Under the pieces are notes generated by a model, which saw nothing but the letters and a program-made list of their open reading frames with translations, was not told where the DNA came from and ran no database searches. Made by a program: the position numbers and the translations under genes. This document shows positions 54,001 to 62,635 of a stretch of 64,000 nucleotides of DNA, one piece after another (the stretch's first letter is position 1; the number at the start of each line of letters is the position of its first letter). Origin of the DNA: an uncultured Isosphaeraceae bacterium (lineage in GTDB: Bacteria; Planctomycetota; Planctomycetia; Isosphaerales; Isosphaeraceae); NCBI GenBank assembly GCA_945957605.1, contig CAMFLR010000012.1, forward strand, positions 1 through 64,000. Reading direction: 5' to 3'.

Positions 54001-54429
54001 CTTGAAAAAGTTGTTGATGCGGTTGAAGCGACGAAGAAATTTGGCGAGACCGACTGGAGCCAGCAATTCGTCGTCAAAATCGGCGGGACGAACTCGAAGG
54101 ATCGCCCGTTCCTTCGCGCATCGACCGGTCACGAGTGGATTCTGACGCTCCGCTTCACCGTCCCGCGCAATACGTTCAAGCCAGGCTCACTCGACCGCAC
54201 GCTCGGCCTCACGCCGTTCCACCTGCTGCCAGTTCCCGTGCTGAGCGATGCCGATCGTGTGGTGGTCGTCGAAGATTCACGAGGGGGGATGCAAGAGGTT
54301 ACGATCACGTGCCACAGCTACGATGAGATGAACACTCCGGCGTTCGAAACCTTCGTGAAGAAGGCCATTGAGGCGTATCTCGGCACTCCGACGCGAGCCA
54401 AGCTGACAAAAGCCAGCGATCTCACATAG
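48034..54429 (+). CDS. uvrA: Tandem double-length UvrA excinuclease subunit
   Basis: This single frame of 2131 residues encodes two complete UvrA units. Walker A motifs (G.SGSGKSS) occur at about 33, 655, 1011 and 1622; four LSGG(E)(A/S)QR signatures and four DEP(S/T) Walker B segments follow. Each half keeps its zinc sites: CSSCG...CLACD and CEACQ...CPVCE in the first, CDTCG...CPGCE and CEACE...CDACH in the second. A Lys-rich linker (about 957-978) joins them. Usual UvrA is about 940 residues and dimerises, so this chain could act as a covalent dimer in nucleotide excision repair. A further domain of about 170 residues (1960-2131), with no UvrA motif, lies at the C-terminus. The frame is uninterrupted. 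Confidence 0.95.
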   Translation: MATTDIRIRGAREHNLRDVSLDLPRGALICFTGVSGSGKSSLAFDTLYAEGQRRYVESLSSYARQFLGQMPKPEVDKIEGLSPSISIQQKTGGRNPRSTVGTITEINDYLRVLYARVGQGHCPQCGRPVAAQTREQIVARIASIPEGTAYSILAPVIRGQKGEYKDLFEELSRAGYVRARVNGQVVSLTDRLALDRQTKHFIEVVIDRLKSGPAVRPRLAEAVEQALKLGEGAVIISVEGQPDLLLSSDYACSSCGISFEPPSPQLFSFNNPQGMCLACDGLGVRHVFDPDLLVPNPALSLWDGAVEIIGPVKKMGKWRRHMFDSVARNLESDPGGPAKGTLLKGPWKNLSQKYRDAWLHGLGERLIIAHWKGRGKAWAHSEKWPGIATDLMEKYKAAAGGPTKTMLEPYLKSMTCPDCGGTRLNPRARSVHVGGKSMVEVGTMPIGECSGFFDKLADGTSEFPLDPLSRTIAEELLKEIRGRLGFLTNVGLHYLSLDRSAPTLSGGEAQRIRLASQVGAGLVGVLYILDEPSIGLHPRDNDRLIATLQKLRDVGNTVIVVEHDEDTMRAADHLVDFGPGPGVKGGELVAMGTIADLAKAPASLTGQYLSGGKSIAIPTDRKKPGDKSLTIVGARQHNLKGIDVTIPLGLFVCVTGVSGSGKSSLVNDILRDALARDLNGALSEPGPHERIDGVDALDKVIDIDQSPIGRTPRSNPATYIKLFDLIRDLYTKLPEAKARGYQPGRFSFNVPGGRCEACQGNGSNRLEMDFLADVWVTCPVCEGKRFNRETQHVRFKGKSIADVLEMDVQEALEHFANVPKIAGMLQTLHDVGLDYLKLGQASPTLSGGEAQRIKLARELVKRGTGRTLYILDEPTTGLHFDDVRKLLGVLHGFTALGNTVVVIEHNLDVVKTADWVIELGPEGGGGGGRIVAEGTPEVIAAHKESATGAALKRVLEPRPVVKASKAKSKKPAKRKSSEIGLESISIRGGRQHNLKGVDLDIPRHKMTVCSGPSGSGKSSLAIDTLYAEGQRRYVESLSSYARQFLAPLQKPKVDQISGLSPAVCIEQKTTSKSPRSTVGTVTEIHDYWRILFARLGQPHCPKCGTAIGTQSADEIVEKILHLPEGSKIYVMAPVERRDNEDYAALWDELRASGFNRVRVDGVSTSLDKPPKLSHRRKHQVEVVIDRAVVRRSTRSRLADSVEAGLDLGKGVLHVAHVGDEAKEAKWVVDRYSQHRSCDTCGRSFEELSPHNFSFNSPLGWCPGCEGLGTQQGANPATLIPDMRLSMRDGAVVVWPDFREFPEFARTIGAMCEALGIDLDTPFEELDARHRRIILHGAGETWFTVPATKDQPSFSYQYKGLFPAIEEAARVSFLYRFKLQGMVDDVPCASCMGARLRDDAAAVKFRGFTLDQINGWPLGRTLEFVTKLDMTEDERHIAGDLIREIRERLQFLNDVGLDYLSLGRGTPTLSGGESQRIRLASQIGSGLTGVLYVLDEPTIGLHPRDNARLLGALKRLRDLGNTLVLVEHDREVIEAADHLVDFGPGSGDLGGQITAAGTPREVELRDESLTGRYLAGRAAIPVPTNRRSILPNGPAITVRNARHHNLKNVDVSFPLGVVTVVTGVSGSGKSSLVEDILWKAAAKKLHRAQTTPGAHDSIEGFEHIDKVISVDQAPLGGTPTSTPVTYSGAYDLIRELFAKMPEAKVRGYSPRRFSFNQKGGRCEACEGAGQKRIEMHFLPDVWVTCDACHGQRFTPETLAVKFRGKTIADVLNMKVDAALELFASVPKIRKVMQTLSDVGLGYLPLGQSAPTLSGGEAQRVKLAAELARPDTGRTLYVLDEPTTGLHLDDTKKLLAVVHRLADLGNTVVIIEHNLEVIKTADWLIDLGPEAGGKGGEIVAEGPPEKIANEKKSLTGRILKEVLAAGPREARTKFDPKKAAAKLLEAAKASAPVTIETNAAKSPWEIDGRKWHTKDRVGARSGRTGRWDGRILEKVVDAVEATKKFGETDWSQQFVVKIGGTNSKDRPFLRASTGHEWILTLRFTVPRNTFKPGSLDRTLGLTPFHLLPVPVLSDADRVVVVEDSRGGMQEVTITCHSYDEMNTPAFETFVKKAIEAYLGTPTRAKLTKASDLT

Positions 54430-54509
54430 GCGCAAGGGGGCCGTCGGGTCAGAATGAGAATGGATTGGCTCTTGATGGATTTCGGGGTGGCGGTCGAGCT
54501 TAGACCGTC

Positions 54510-54586
54510 GGGTGCCACTGGTGGTACCCCACCAGTGCGCCTTGAGTGATGTCCAAGACACTGGTTGAGTACAACCAGTGGCACCC
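54510..54586. repeat. Dispersed palindromic element, copy 4
   Basis: This 77-bp element starts GGGTGCCACTGGTGG and ends CAACCAGTGGCACCC. Each end carries its own palindrome (CACTGGTGG-TACC-CCACCAGTG at 54517-54538 and CACTGGTTG-AGTA-CAACCAGTG at 54559-54580). It lies between uvrA and the vWA gene and gives the vWA frame a false N-terminal extension. Confidence 0.7.
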
Positions 54587-54674
54587 AGAAAAGGCAGACC
54601 TGGGCGCAATTTGGCTCAAGACCCTGAATTCCTGTCTGAGCCTACGAATTGAGAAGGGCGCGACAGAGAACCAC

Positions 54675-55700
54675 ATGTCCACCGCCAAATCCATGCTTCG
54701 GGAATCACCCCTCACCGACCCGCGTTCGGTCGTGATTTCGTTGCTTTTCAACGGCGCACTCCTTCTCGCCGCGTCGTTCATGGCGCTGACGATCGTCATC
54801 CCGCACGATGAAACCCCCACCCCGCGCGTTCTCAAAGGGGAGTTCGAGTCGACCGACAACCGTGCCCCTTACCAGGCAGGCGGCGGTGCTCCTGGTGAAC
54901 TTGGCGGCGAGGGGATGCAGCTTTCGTCCGACCGTACCAACCCTGTCGCCCACACACGCGATGCCGCAGCCGACGCACTCCTGTCCGAAATCTTGCCCAC
55001 CAAGCCGCAGAAAAAGCTTTCGGCCCGCGCACTACCCGGTCCGTCAACAAGCGGCCTGGGCCTGGTTCCCGGCAAAGGAGCAGGGGGCGGCGGTGGCGAA
55101 GGGACGGGCACCGGCGGCGGTAAGGGGGCCGGCCTTGGCCTAGGCACTGAATTCTTCGGCCTGCGCGATCGTGCCGGTTCGTATGCCTATGTGATCGATT
55201 GCTCAGGCAGCATGATTCTGGCGATCGGTAAGTCGGGGCGGATCATCCTCGACGTCGCCAAGACGGAATTGCTCGCCAGCCTCGATCAACTCTCGCCCGA
55301 AGTGATGTTCGGCGTCACCTTCTACAACCAGAATGCGCGGGTACTAACGGACCCACTCGGCCGTTCCGACCTGATGCGTGCGAGCGCTTCGAACAAAGCG
55401 CGGGTGCGAACCCAGCTTGAACAGGTTACGCCCTATGGCGGCACCGACCACATGCTTGCGTTTCGGACCGCGCTGGCGATGAAGCCCGAGGTGATTTTCT
55501 TCCTGACCGACGCCGACTTCTTCGGTCGTTACGACGCCGAACTGATCCGTCGCGAGGCGGGGAAAACCCGCATTCTCGCCGTTGAATTCGGTATCGGCGG
55601 CGCAGCGCGGTCGTCGGCCCCGCTTCGCTGGCTGGCCGAGGCGACGGGTGGATCGTATAAATACATTGACACGAGATTTCTCGAAGAACAGGCGCGTTAG
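54675..55700 (+). CDS. Membrane-anchored vWA-domain protein
   Basis: This 341-residue protein has a short N-terminus, one membrane span (about residues 16-38), a Gly-rich linker (about 120-155; GGGGEGTGTGGGKG) and a vWA domain (about 165-335). The metal-ion site is complete: DCSGS (about 174-178), a Thr in PYGGTDH and Asp in LTDAD. The domain is thus able to bind a partner through a metal. The start at 54675 (MSTAKSMLRES) is used because the longer frame from 54546 runs out of the repeat at 54510-54586. Confidence 0.8.
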   Translation: MSTAKSMLRESPLTDPRSVVISLLFNGALLLAASFMALTIVIPHDETPTPRVLKGEFESTDNRAPYQAGGGAPGELGGEGMQLSSDRTNPVAHTRDAAADALLSEILPTKPQKKLSARALPGPSTSGLGLVPGKGAGGGGGEGTGTGGGKGAGLGLGTEFFGLRDRAGSYAYVIDCSGSMILAIGKSGRIILDVAKTELLASLDQLSPEVMFGVTFYNQNARVLTDPLGRSDLMRASASNKARVRTQLEQVTPYGGTDHMLAFRTALAMKPEVIFFLTDADFFGRYDAELIRREAGKTRILAVEFGIGGAARSSAPLRWLAEATGGSYKYIDTRFLEEQAR

Positions 55701-55985
55701 GTTTCGGTCACGAAGAAGTGACGGCTGGGCGGCAAAGGCACGGGTTCTACACCCTTCCCCGCGAGCGATTCGTGGTGTCTAATCGGAGGTGAATAACCGC
55801 CGAGGCAAGGCACGCGCTTTGCTCGGTCACGTCTGCGGGGTTTGAACCAGGTTCGGCGTTAGACGCAATACGACGCGATCAAGAGGCTCTCTTGCGAATC
55901 GCCGTCGGTGCCGATGCTCTTTCACATCGACGAGGCACAACGACTCAGGATCGATTCGCACACAACACAAACGGAGGCGCGACCC

Positions 55986-58712
55986 ATGACGCGACGTAGG
56001 ATTTTCCTCCCGATGATTGTGGCCATGCTGGCCCTTGGCATTTTCTCCAACTTCGTCAAAGCCGCCGATCCTCCGGCGCAGCCCGCGGCCGATAGCCATA
56101 AATTCGAGTATTTCAGTTTCCTGAAAGGCGCAGAGCCCGGAAAAGAAGCTCAGTACGCGCTCACTGAACAGATCGCGCTGTTCGTCGTTCTGGCCGTGGC
56201 TTTCGCCGGTCTGATCTACGCCGGTGCTCTCGTCGGCCAGGTCCTTGGTGCCGATCAGGGCACGACGAAAATGCAAGAAGTCGCGCGTGCCATCAAACAG
56301 GGGGCAAATGCCTATCTGGCACGGCAGTTTCGCGCGATCATATTACTGGTGTTTGTCATCACCGGAATTCTCTATGCGAGTACCGCCGGTGACGACAACC
56401 AAACGCACATCGCCATCGGCCGCGCGGCCGCGTTCTTCATCGGCGCGGCGTTTTCGTGGACGGTGGGATATGTCGGCATGAGCCTCGCGGTGCGCGGCAA
56501 CTTGCGCGTAGCGGCGGCTGCCCGAACGAGCTATGGCGGAGCTTTGCAGCTTGGCTATCGCACCGGCACGATCACCGGCATGCTTACCGATGGTCTCGGC
56601 CTCCTCGGCGGCACGCTGATTTTCATGGTCTATGGCGAACACGCATACGAGGTGCTGCTCGGTTTCGGCTTTGGTGGAACGCTGCTCGCACTCTTCATGC
56701 GAGTCGGCGGCGGCATCTACACGAAGGCGGCGGACGTCGGCGCCGACCTCGTCGGTAAGGTCGAACAGAACATCCCCGAAGATGACCCGCGCAACGCTGC
56801 AACCATTGCCGACAACGTGGGTGATAATGTCGGCGATTGCGCCGGGATGGCGGCCGACATTTTCGAGAGTTACGAAGTCACAATCGTCGCGGCGATGATT
56901 CTGGGTTACGCCAGCTTCGGCCACAAGGGGGTCATTTTCCCGCTCCTTGTGCGGGCGATTGGCGTCATCGGTTCGATCATCAGCACGTACAGCGTGAAGG
57001 CCGGCCCGAACAGCACGAGCGACGAGGCGCTGCACTCGGTGCACCGAGGATTCATTCTCGGGTCGATCATCAGCGTCGTCGGCTTTTTCGTGCTCGGTTT
57101 GGGATATCTTCACTTCCCAGACAAATATATCCGTCAATATCCTCAGGCGGTTGAGGGTTACGTTCAGAACGACACGTTTAAAGCCGAACGCGAGGCGGCT
57201 CGCTCCAAGGTTGACGCTGCGTTTGCACTGGCGAATGCCGAGCTGAAAGTCAAAGACCCCGGCGAATACGCCCGCAAGCTGGGCGCCATCGAATCCGTGG
57301 CCGATCGCGCGTTCATCCAGGGTTACACAGGGCCGATTCTGTCGGACAAGCAACCGGTCTGGTCGACGTTCTTCATCGGCTCGGGATTCGGACTCGACAT
57401 GCGGCCAGCGCTCACGTGCCTGATCGGCATCATCCTGGCCATCGCGCTCAACAAGTGCACAAGTTACTACACGCACACGCAATACACGCCGGTGAAAAGC
57501 CTGGCGAAGGCGTGCACCACCGGCCACGCGACGAACATCATCCAGGGGTTCGCTGTCGGGTATGAATCAACGGTGGTTTCGGTGGGAATCATCGCGGTGG
57601 CGATCCTCCTTTCCGTTGTGATTTACAGCGGCGCGAGCCCGATCTTCATTGCCTACGGCGTGGCGATGTGCGGCATTGGCATGCTCACGCTCACGGGCAA
57701 CACAATCAGCATGGACGTCTTCGGGCCGGTCGCCGACAACTCGAACGGCATCGGCGAAATGGGTTACGACCGCGAAGAAATGGGTGAGGAAAACTACAAG
57801 CGTGCCCGCCAGATTCTCGCCGACCTCGACGCCGTCGGTAACACGACCAAGGCCGAGACGAAGGGGATTGCGATTGGCTCGGCCGTGATTGCCGCTGTGA
57901 GTTTGTTCGCGAGCTTCATTGCCGTAATTGCGGTCGGCAGCGAGTCGAAGATTGGTGAGATGACGCTCGGACAATATGCGTCGGAAGCCGCGAAATTGTC
58001 GGTCGCTCAGCCAGAGGTGTTCATCGGGATGCTGATCGGCGGTGCGGTGCCGTTCCTGTTCAGCTCGATGCTGATTCGTGCGGTGGGCCGTGCGGCGTTT
58101 TTGATCGTCAAGGAATGCCGGGCTCAGTTCCGCGACAAGGAAATCTGGGCCGGCACCAAGACGCCCGATTATGGCCGGGTCGTCAATATCTGCACCGCAG
58201 CCGCGCAGGGCGAGTTGATCGGTCCAGGCTTGCTGGCGATCGTCATGCCGATTCTGGTGGCAATTTACCTCGGCGCGTATGCTCTGGGCGGATATCTTGC
58301 AGGGATGATCGTCGTCGGTCAGCTTCTCGCCGTGTTCATGGCGAATGCGGGCGGTGCGTGGGATAACGCCAAGAAGACAATCGAAGACGGCATTTACGGC
58401 GGCAAGGGGTCCGAGGCGCACAAGGCGGCCGTTACCGGCGACACTGTGGGCGACCCGCTCAAGGACACCGCCGGCCCCGCGCTCAATCCGCTGATCAAGG
58501 TGATGAACATGGTCGCCTTGCTCGCGATTGGTCCTGTGCTCGCGGCCGGCCGAACGGGTCACTCGTGGATTCTCTGGCTCGTCGGGTTGCTCGGCGTCGC
58601 GGGAGTCGGCTGGGCGATCTGGCGGTCGAAGACGGAAAGCAAGGAGCTACGCGAGATGGAGGCCGAGCTTACCGGCAACAATCCCGCGGAGCTGGAAGCC
58701 GTGGGACATTGA
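55986..58712 (+). CDS. hppA: Membrane-bound proton-translocating pyrophosphatase, enlarged
   Basis: This 908-residue protein couples PPi hydrolysis to ion pumping. It has the signatures DVGADLVGKVEQNIPEDDPRNAATIADNVGDNVGDCAGMAADIFESYEV and the C-terminal GDTVGDPLKDTAGPALNPLIKV. GNTTKAETK (about residues 617-625) has the Lys/Thr pair of the K+-independent, proton-pumping class. Known enzymes are about 650-770 residues; here an N-terminal signal-like extension (about 1-45) and an approximately 90-residue insertion (about 371-461; HFPDKYIRQYPQAVEGY... to ...SDKQPVWSTF) account for the excess. GGAGG lies 8 bases before ATG 55986. Confidence 0.9.
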   Translation: MTRRRIFLPMIVAMLALGIFSNFVKAADPPAQPAADSHKFEYFSFLKGAEPGKEAQYALTEQIALFVVLAVAFAGLIYAGALVGQVLGADQGTTKMQEVARAIKQGANAYLARQFRAIILLVFVITGILYASTAGDDNQTHIAIGRAAAFFIGAAFSWTVGYVGMSLAVRGNLRVAAAARTSYGGALQLGYRTGTITGMLTDGLGLLGGTLIFMVYGEHAYEVLLGFGFGGTLLALFMRVGGGIYTKAADVGADLVGKVEQNIPEDDPRNAATIADNVGDNVGDCAGMAADIFESYEVTIVAAMILGYASFGHKGVIFPLLVRAIGVIGSIISTYSVKAGPNSTSDEALHSVHRGFILGSIISVVGFFVLGLGYLHFPDKYIRQYPQAVEGYVQNDTFKAEREAARSKVDAAFALANAELKVKDPGEYARKLGAIESVADRAFIQGYTGPILSDKQPVWSTFFIGSGFGLDMRPALTCLIGIILAIALNKCTSYYTHTQYTPVKSLAKACTTGHATNIIQGFAVGYESTVVSVGIIAVAILLSVVIYSGASPIFIAYGVAMCGIGMLTLTGNTISMDVFGPVADNSNGIGEMGYDREEMGEENYKRARQILADLDAVGNTTKAETKGIAIGSAVIAAVSLFASFIAVIAVGSESKIGEMTLGQYASEAAKLSVAQPEVFIGMLIGGAVPFLFSSMLIRAVGRAAFLIVKECRAQFRDKEIWAGTKTPDYGRVVNICTAAAQGELIGPGLLAIVMPILVAIYLGAYALGGYLAGMIVVGQLLAVFMANAGGAWDNAKKTIEDGIYGGKGSEAHKAAVTGDTVGDPLKDTAGPALNPLIKVMNMVALLAIGPVLAAGRTGHSWILWLVGLLGVAGVGWAIWRSKTESKELREMEAELTGNNPAELEAVGH

Positions 58713-58725
58713 AAGTTTCATCAGG

Positions 58726-58757
58726 CCGCGCGGTTGTCGATATCGAGAACCGCGCGG
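58726..58757 (+). terminator. Terminator of the pyrophosphatase gene
   Basis: A perfect 10-bp stem (CCGCGCGGTT at 58726-58735 with AACCGCGCGG at 58748-58757) around a 12-base loop is followed by TTGTCATTTCC. It starts 13 bases after the stop codon. Confidence 0.75.
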
Positions 58758-58788
58758 TTGTCATTTCCTCGCAGAGATGAGTTGCTCA

Positions 58789-59013
58789 ATGGATCAGATA
58801 TGTCAATTCACCGCACTCATCGTACGCGAGGGCGATCTCTATATCGCGCGCTGTGCTGAACTTGATATCACAAGCGAAGGGGCCAGCGTTAACGAGGCGC
58901 GTGCCAACTTGACCGAGGCGATCAGCCACTATCTCGAAACGGCTGACCCGGAAGATGTCACGCGCCGGATGCGTGCGGCACGCGAGGCGAACGAAGCGAA
59001 GCACGACGATTAG
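58789..59013 (+). CDS. HicB-like protein, apparent orphan
   Basis: This 74-residue protein resembles HicB-type antitoxins of type II toxin-antitoxin systems (CQFTALIVREGDLYIARCAELDITSEGASVNEARANLTEAISHYLE), with the RNase H-like fold pattern. No HicA toxin (short dsRBD-fold frame) is visible on either side. Many HicB-like orphans exist. The start at 58789 or 58777 is uncertain. Confidence 0.65.
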   Translation: MDQICQFTALIVREGDLYIARCAELDITSEGASVNEARANLTEAISHYLETADPEDVTRRMRAAREANEAKHDD

Positions 59014-59049
59014 TCACGTCAAGAATTCAGCCACATTAAGTCGGATCGA

Positions 59050-59080
59050 TTTGAACAGAAGTGAACGAAGGCAACGAAGT
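59050..59080. repeat. Single-arm relative of the inverted repeat at 26860-26975
   Basis: TTTGAACAGAAGTGAACG followed by AAGGCAACGAAGT matches the core of the arm at 26943-26975 (TTTTGAACATAAGCAAGC then GAAGGTAGCGAAG). Its position between a HicB-like gene and a small membrane protein gene is intergenic. Confidence 0.55.
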
Positions 59081-59132
59081 GAAAGCCCGCTATTTTTCAG
59101 CCGAGATACTCTCGATCTAGGGAGGTATCCCC

Positions 59133-59351
59133 GTGCGACCAGTCCTCGGATGCCAACTGATGTTGCTGGGATTCGTGCTGGGAATTTTTGTTGGAAAGAT
59201 ACTGGGACCGTACTACGAAGGTGTCGAGGCTCAGCGCACGTTTTTTACGCTTGTGTGCGGTGCATTCGGGGTTATGGCCGTCCCATGCATCGTCGTAGGT
59301 TTCCTCGAGGGGCCCAGGTCAGAGAAGCCAGTCTATGATGACCTGGAGTGA
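59133..59351 (+). CDS. Small two-span membrane protein
   Basis: This 72-residue protein starts at GTG 59133, with a strong GGAGGT six bases upstream. Two spans cover about residues 6-27 and 36-56. No family recognised. It is convergent with the gene at 59371. Confidence 0.7.
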   Translation: MRPVLGCQLMLLGFVLGIFVGKILGPYYEGVEAQRTFFTLVCGAFGVMAVPCIVVGFLEGPRSEKPVYDDLE

Positions 59352-59370
59352 TTCGGCAGCCAAGCGCCGA

Positions 59371-60144
59371 TCAATCGTGCAAAAACATCATCGCATCGAC
59401 GATCTGCTGCGTGGTTAACATCCGGCCAATCTTCAAATCATTCTCGCGCAAAAGACTGAGCACTTGCTCAATCTCTTCTTCACGCGGACGAATCGGGCGC
59501 AAGGCTCGCGCCAGAATCGGGAGAATCTTCCGTTTGGTGTAACGGCCGCCGTCGCGCGCGATGAGAATCAGCGTGAAAACACCGAGAATCCCGCCAACCA
59601 CAAGCGCCGCGACGATGGCATTTTCGGTGTTCATCTGGCCGAGTGTTTCAGCAATCGCTGCCGCGCCAAAGGCGGCGACGATCGTCGTCATACAACCGGC
59701 GCCGCTCAGGCTGTCGAGCCGCATTTCGCCCGTACGCATTTCGAGCAGCAGGTTGGCGAGGCCGAATGACTCGACCATCGCGTCCATCCGTTCCTGTGGC
59801 GATGTCGTACCGCTCCGCAGTCTGGCCTCATGGCTCAGGCGTTCAGCCCAGTCGGCTTTCGCGTTGGGATTCGTCTCGGCGAGTAGCCATTCGAGATCGG
59901 CCCGACGATCGCGCAGGACGGCCGGTTCGGGCTCGCCGGGTTGGATCGTTCGCATCGACCCGCACGACTCGCACGTCTGTTCCAGGTTCAGCGACGTTCC
60001 GCGTCCGAGCGGGATGTAATAGACGTGGCCAACGCGTTTGACGTTCACCACTTTCGCTGGCTGAAATCCGCGGCACATCCGGCAATAGTCGGCGGTCCGC
60101 CCCATCCAGGCACGGACCACCTTGGTTCCGGCGATGATATACAT
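59371..60144 (-). CDS. Membrane protein with N-terminal zinc ribbon
   Basis: This 257-residue protein has a zinc-ribbon-like pattern (CRMC at about 21-24 and CESCG at about 58-62) and two membrane spans (about 155-200). A charged C-terminus follows (REEEIEQVLSLLRENDLKIGRMLTTQQIVDAMM), possibly an SHOCT-like short C-terminal domain. Function unknown. Confidence 0.7.
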   Translation of the reverse strand: MYIIAGTKVVRAWMGRTADYCRMCRGFQPAKVVNVKRVGHVYYIPLGRGTSLNLEQTCESCGSMRTIQPGEPEPAVLRDRRADLEWLLAETNPNAKADWAERLSHEARLRSGTTSPQERMDAMVESFGLANLLLEMRTGEMRLDSLSGAGCMTTIVAAFGAAAIAETLGQMNTENAIVAALVVGGILGVFTLILIARDGGRYTKRKILPILARALRPIRPREEEIEQVLSLLRENDLKIGRMLTTQQIVDAMMFLHD

Positions 60145-60209
60145 GAACCCGCATCCTCGTCGCAGACAGATCGCCGGCGATCACTTGATCAATGTGACGA
60201 GGATCGATT

Positions 60210-60587
60210 TTATCCTTCAGCGACCGGCGGTTCGACCGGTTTGTCGTCGGGATCGAAATAGCGGTCGAAATGAATGAAGAGCGTGCGCGACATCCGGAAC
60301 ACCCACGGCACCAGCGGCAAGAACAAGACCCAGACGAGCAACACAGACTTGTACAGCGGCCACTTTGTGATCCACCAAACGATGAGCGTGCCGGCGGTGA
60401 TGATCGGAATGCCGAGTGCGTAGCTGAAGTACATCGCGCCGGTGAAGTAACCCGGCCCGCGCTCGAATTTGAGTCCGCACTTCGGGCAGTTCGGGTTCAT
60501 GTGCCAGCGCGAGTCGAAAATCTTCCCTTCGCCGCATTCGGGACAGCGCTCGTGCCACATCGTCGAGAGCTGAAAGTGGTGACCCAT
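60210..60587 (-). CDS. DUF983-family protein
   Basis: This 125-residue protein has two CxxCG zinc-ribbon motifs (CPECGEGKIFDSRW and NCPKCGLKFERGPGYFTGAMYFSY) and two C-terminal membrane spans, the standard DUF983 layout. I place the start at 60587 (MGHHFQLSTMW). The longer frame (to 60689) crosses the terminator hairpin of the upstream gene, so is less likely. Confidence 0.8.
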   Translation of the reverse strand: MGHHFQLSTMWHERCPECGEGKIFDSRWHMNPNCPKCGLKFERGPGYFTGAMYFSYALGIPIITAGTLIVWWITKWPLYKSVLLVWVLFLPLVPWVFRMSRTLFIHFDRYFDPDDKPVEPPVAEG

Positions 60588-60627
60588 GAGCGTGAAAATC
60601 CTTGCGAAACCAACAGACAAAGCCATC

Positions 60628-60663
60628 CCACGCGGCCGCTTCTCCGGAAGGTCGGCCGCGTGG
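60628..60663 (-). terminator. Terminator-like hairpin of the Gfo/Idh/MocA gene
   Basis: An 11-bp perfect GC-rich stem (CCACGCGGCCG at 60628-60638 with CGGCCGCGTGG at 60653-60663) lies about 50 bases beyond the oxidoreductase stop codon. No T-run follows. Confidence 0.6.
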
Positions 60664-60713
60664 AATTGGGAGAGTGGGACCACTCCCATTATCGCGAAGG
60701 AGTCAATCGCCGG

Positions 60714-62117
<1,404 letters not shown>

Positions 62118-62635
62118 GTGCGACCGCTCCCCTGGTTGGAGATACCTGACTCGACTCCAGTTAGTCCCTGGAGCCTACCGGGCCAGTCGCCCTGCCGCCA
62201 GGGGTGGTCGTGTGTATGGAGATTCTGTTTGCCCGGTCGTGCCGTCAAGAGTTCAAGAGATCATAAAACTCTATGCGTGATACCGATAAGTCGATACTTG
62301 TCGCCTTAATCATTTGCAACCGAAAACACGAATTGCGTAAACTATCACGGGCACACCGAATTTCTTAATTGACGATTGCTTTTCAGTCTAGCGGCGACAT
62401 CGGAGGTGTCACGGCGATTCTGGTTTCGATGAGTCGTGGATGCGAAAGTCCCAGGGCACTCCGATCGCTCGTTGAAAGATCTGAAACCGCTCCGGCACGA
62501 AGCGGTGAATCACTACGGCTTTGGAAGCCGTAAAAACGTGCTCGTATTCACGTACCAATTCGCGATGAAATGTCGCGCCGGATGTTCTGCGCGCAGTTCG
62601 CGACACTCGAACTACCCCCCATTCGAGGTGTTTCC
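62118..62635. promoter_or_regulatory. Divergent intergenic region
   Basis: I see no convincing gene in these 518 bases. The region separates the divergent oxidoreductase and the gene at 62636 and should hold both promoters. Confidence 0.4.

Noticed and set aside
51076-54132. 1018-codon open frame on the strand opposite uvrA (and a 731-codon one at 48664-50859)
   Set aside because: Both are shadows of the GC-rich, strongly codon-biased uvrA gene. The plus-strand frame shows every UvrA motif; the antisense proteins show none.
54546-54674. N-terminal extension of the vWA protein
   Set aside because: The extension begins inside a dispersed repeat and an internal ATG at 54675 starts directly before the membrane span.
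56343-57527. 394-codon minus-strand frame opposite the pyrophosphatase gene
   Set aside because: It is complementary to a clearly recognised pyrophosphatase and has no family features.
58789-59351. A complete HicAB toxin-antitoxin pair
   Set aside because: The second small gene (59133) encodes a two-span membrane protein, not a HicA fold.
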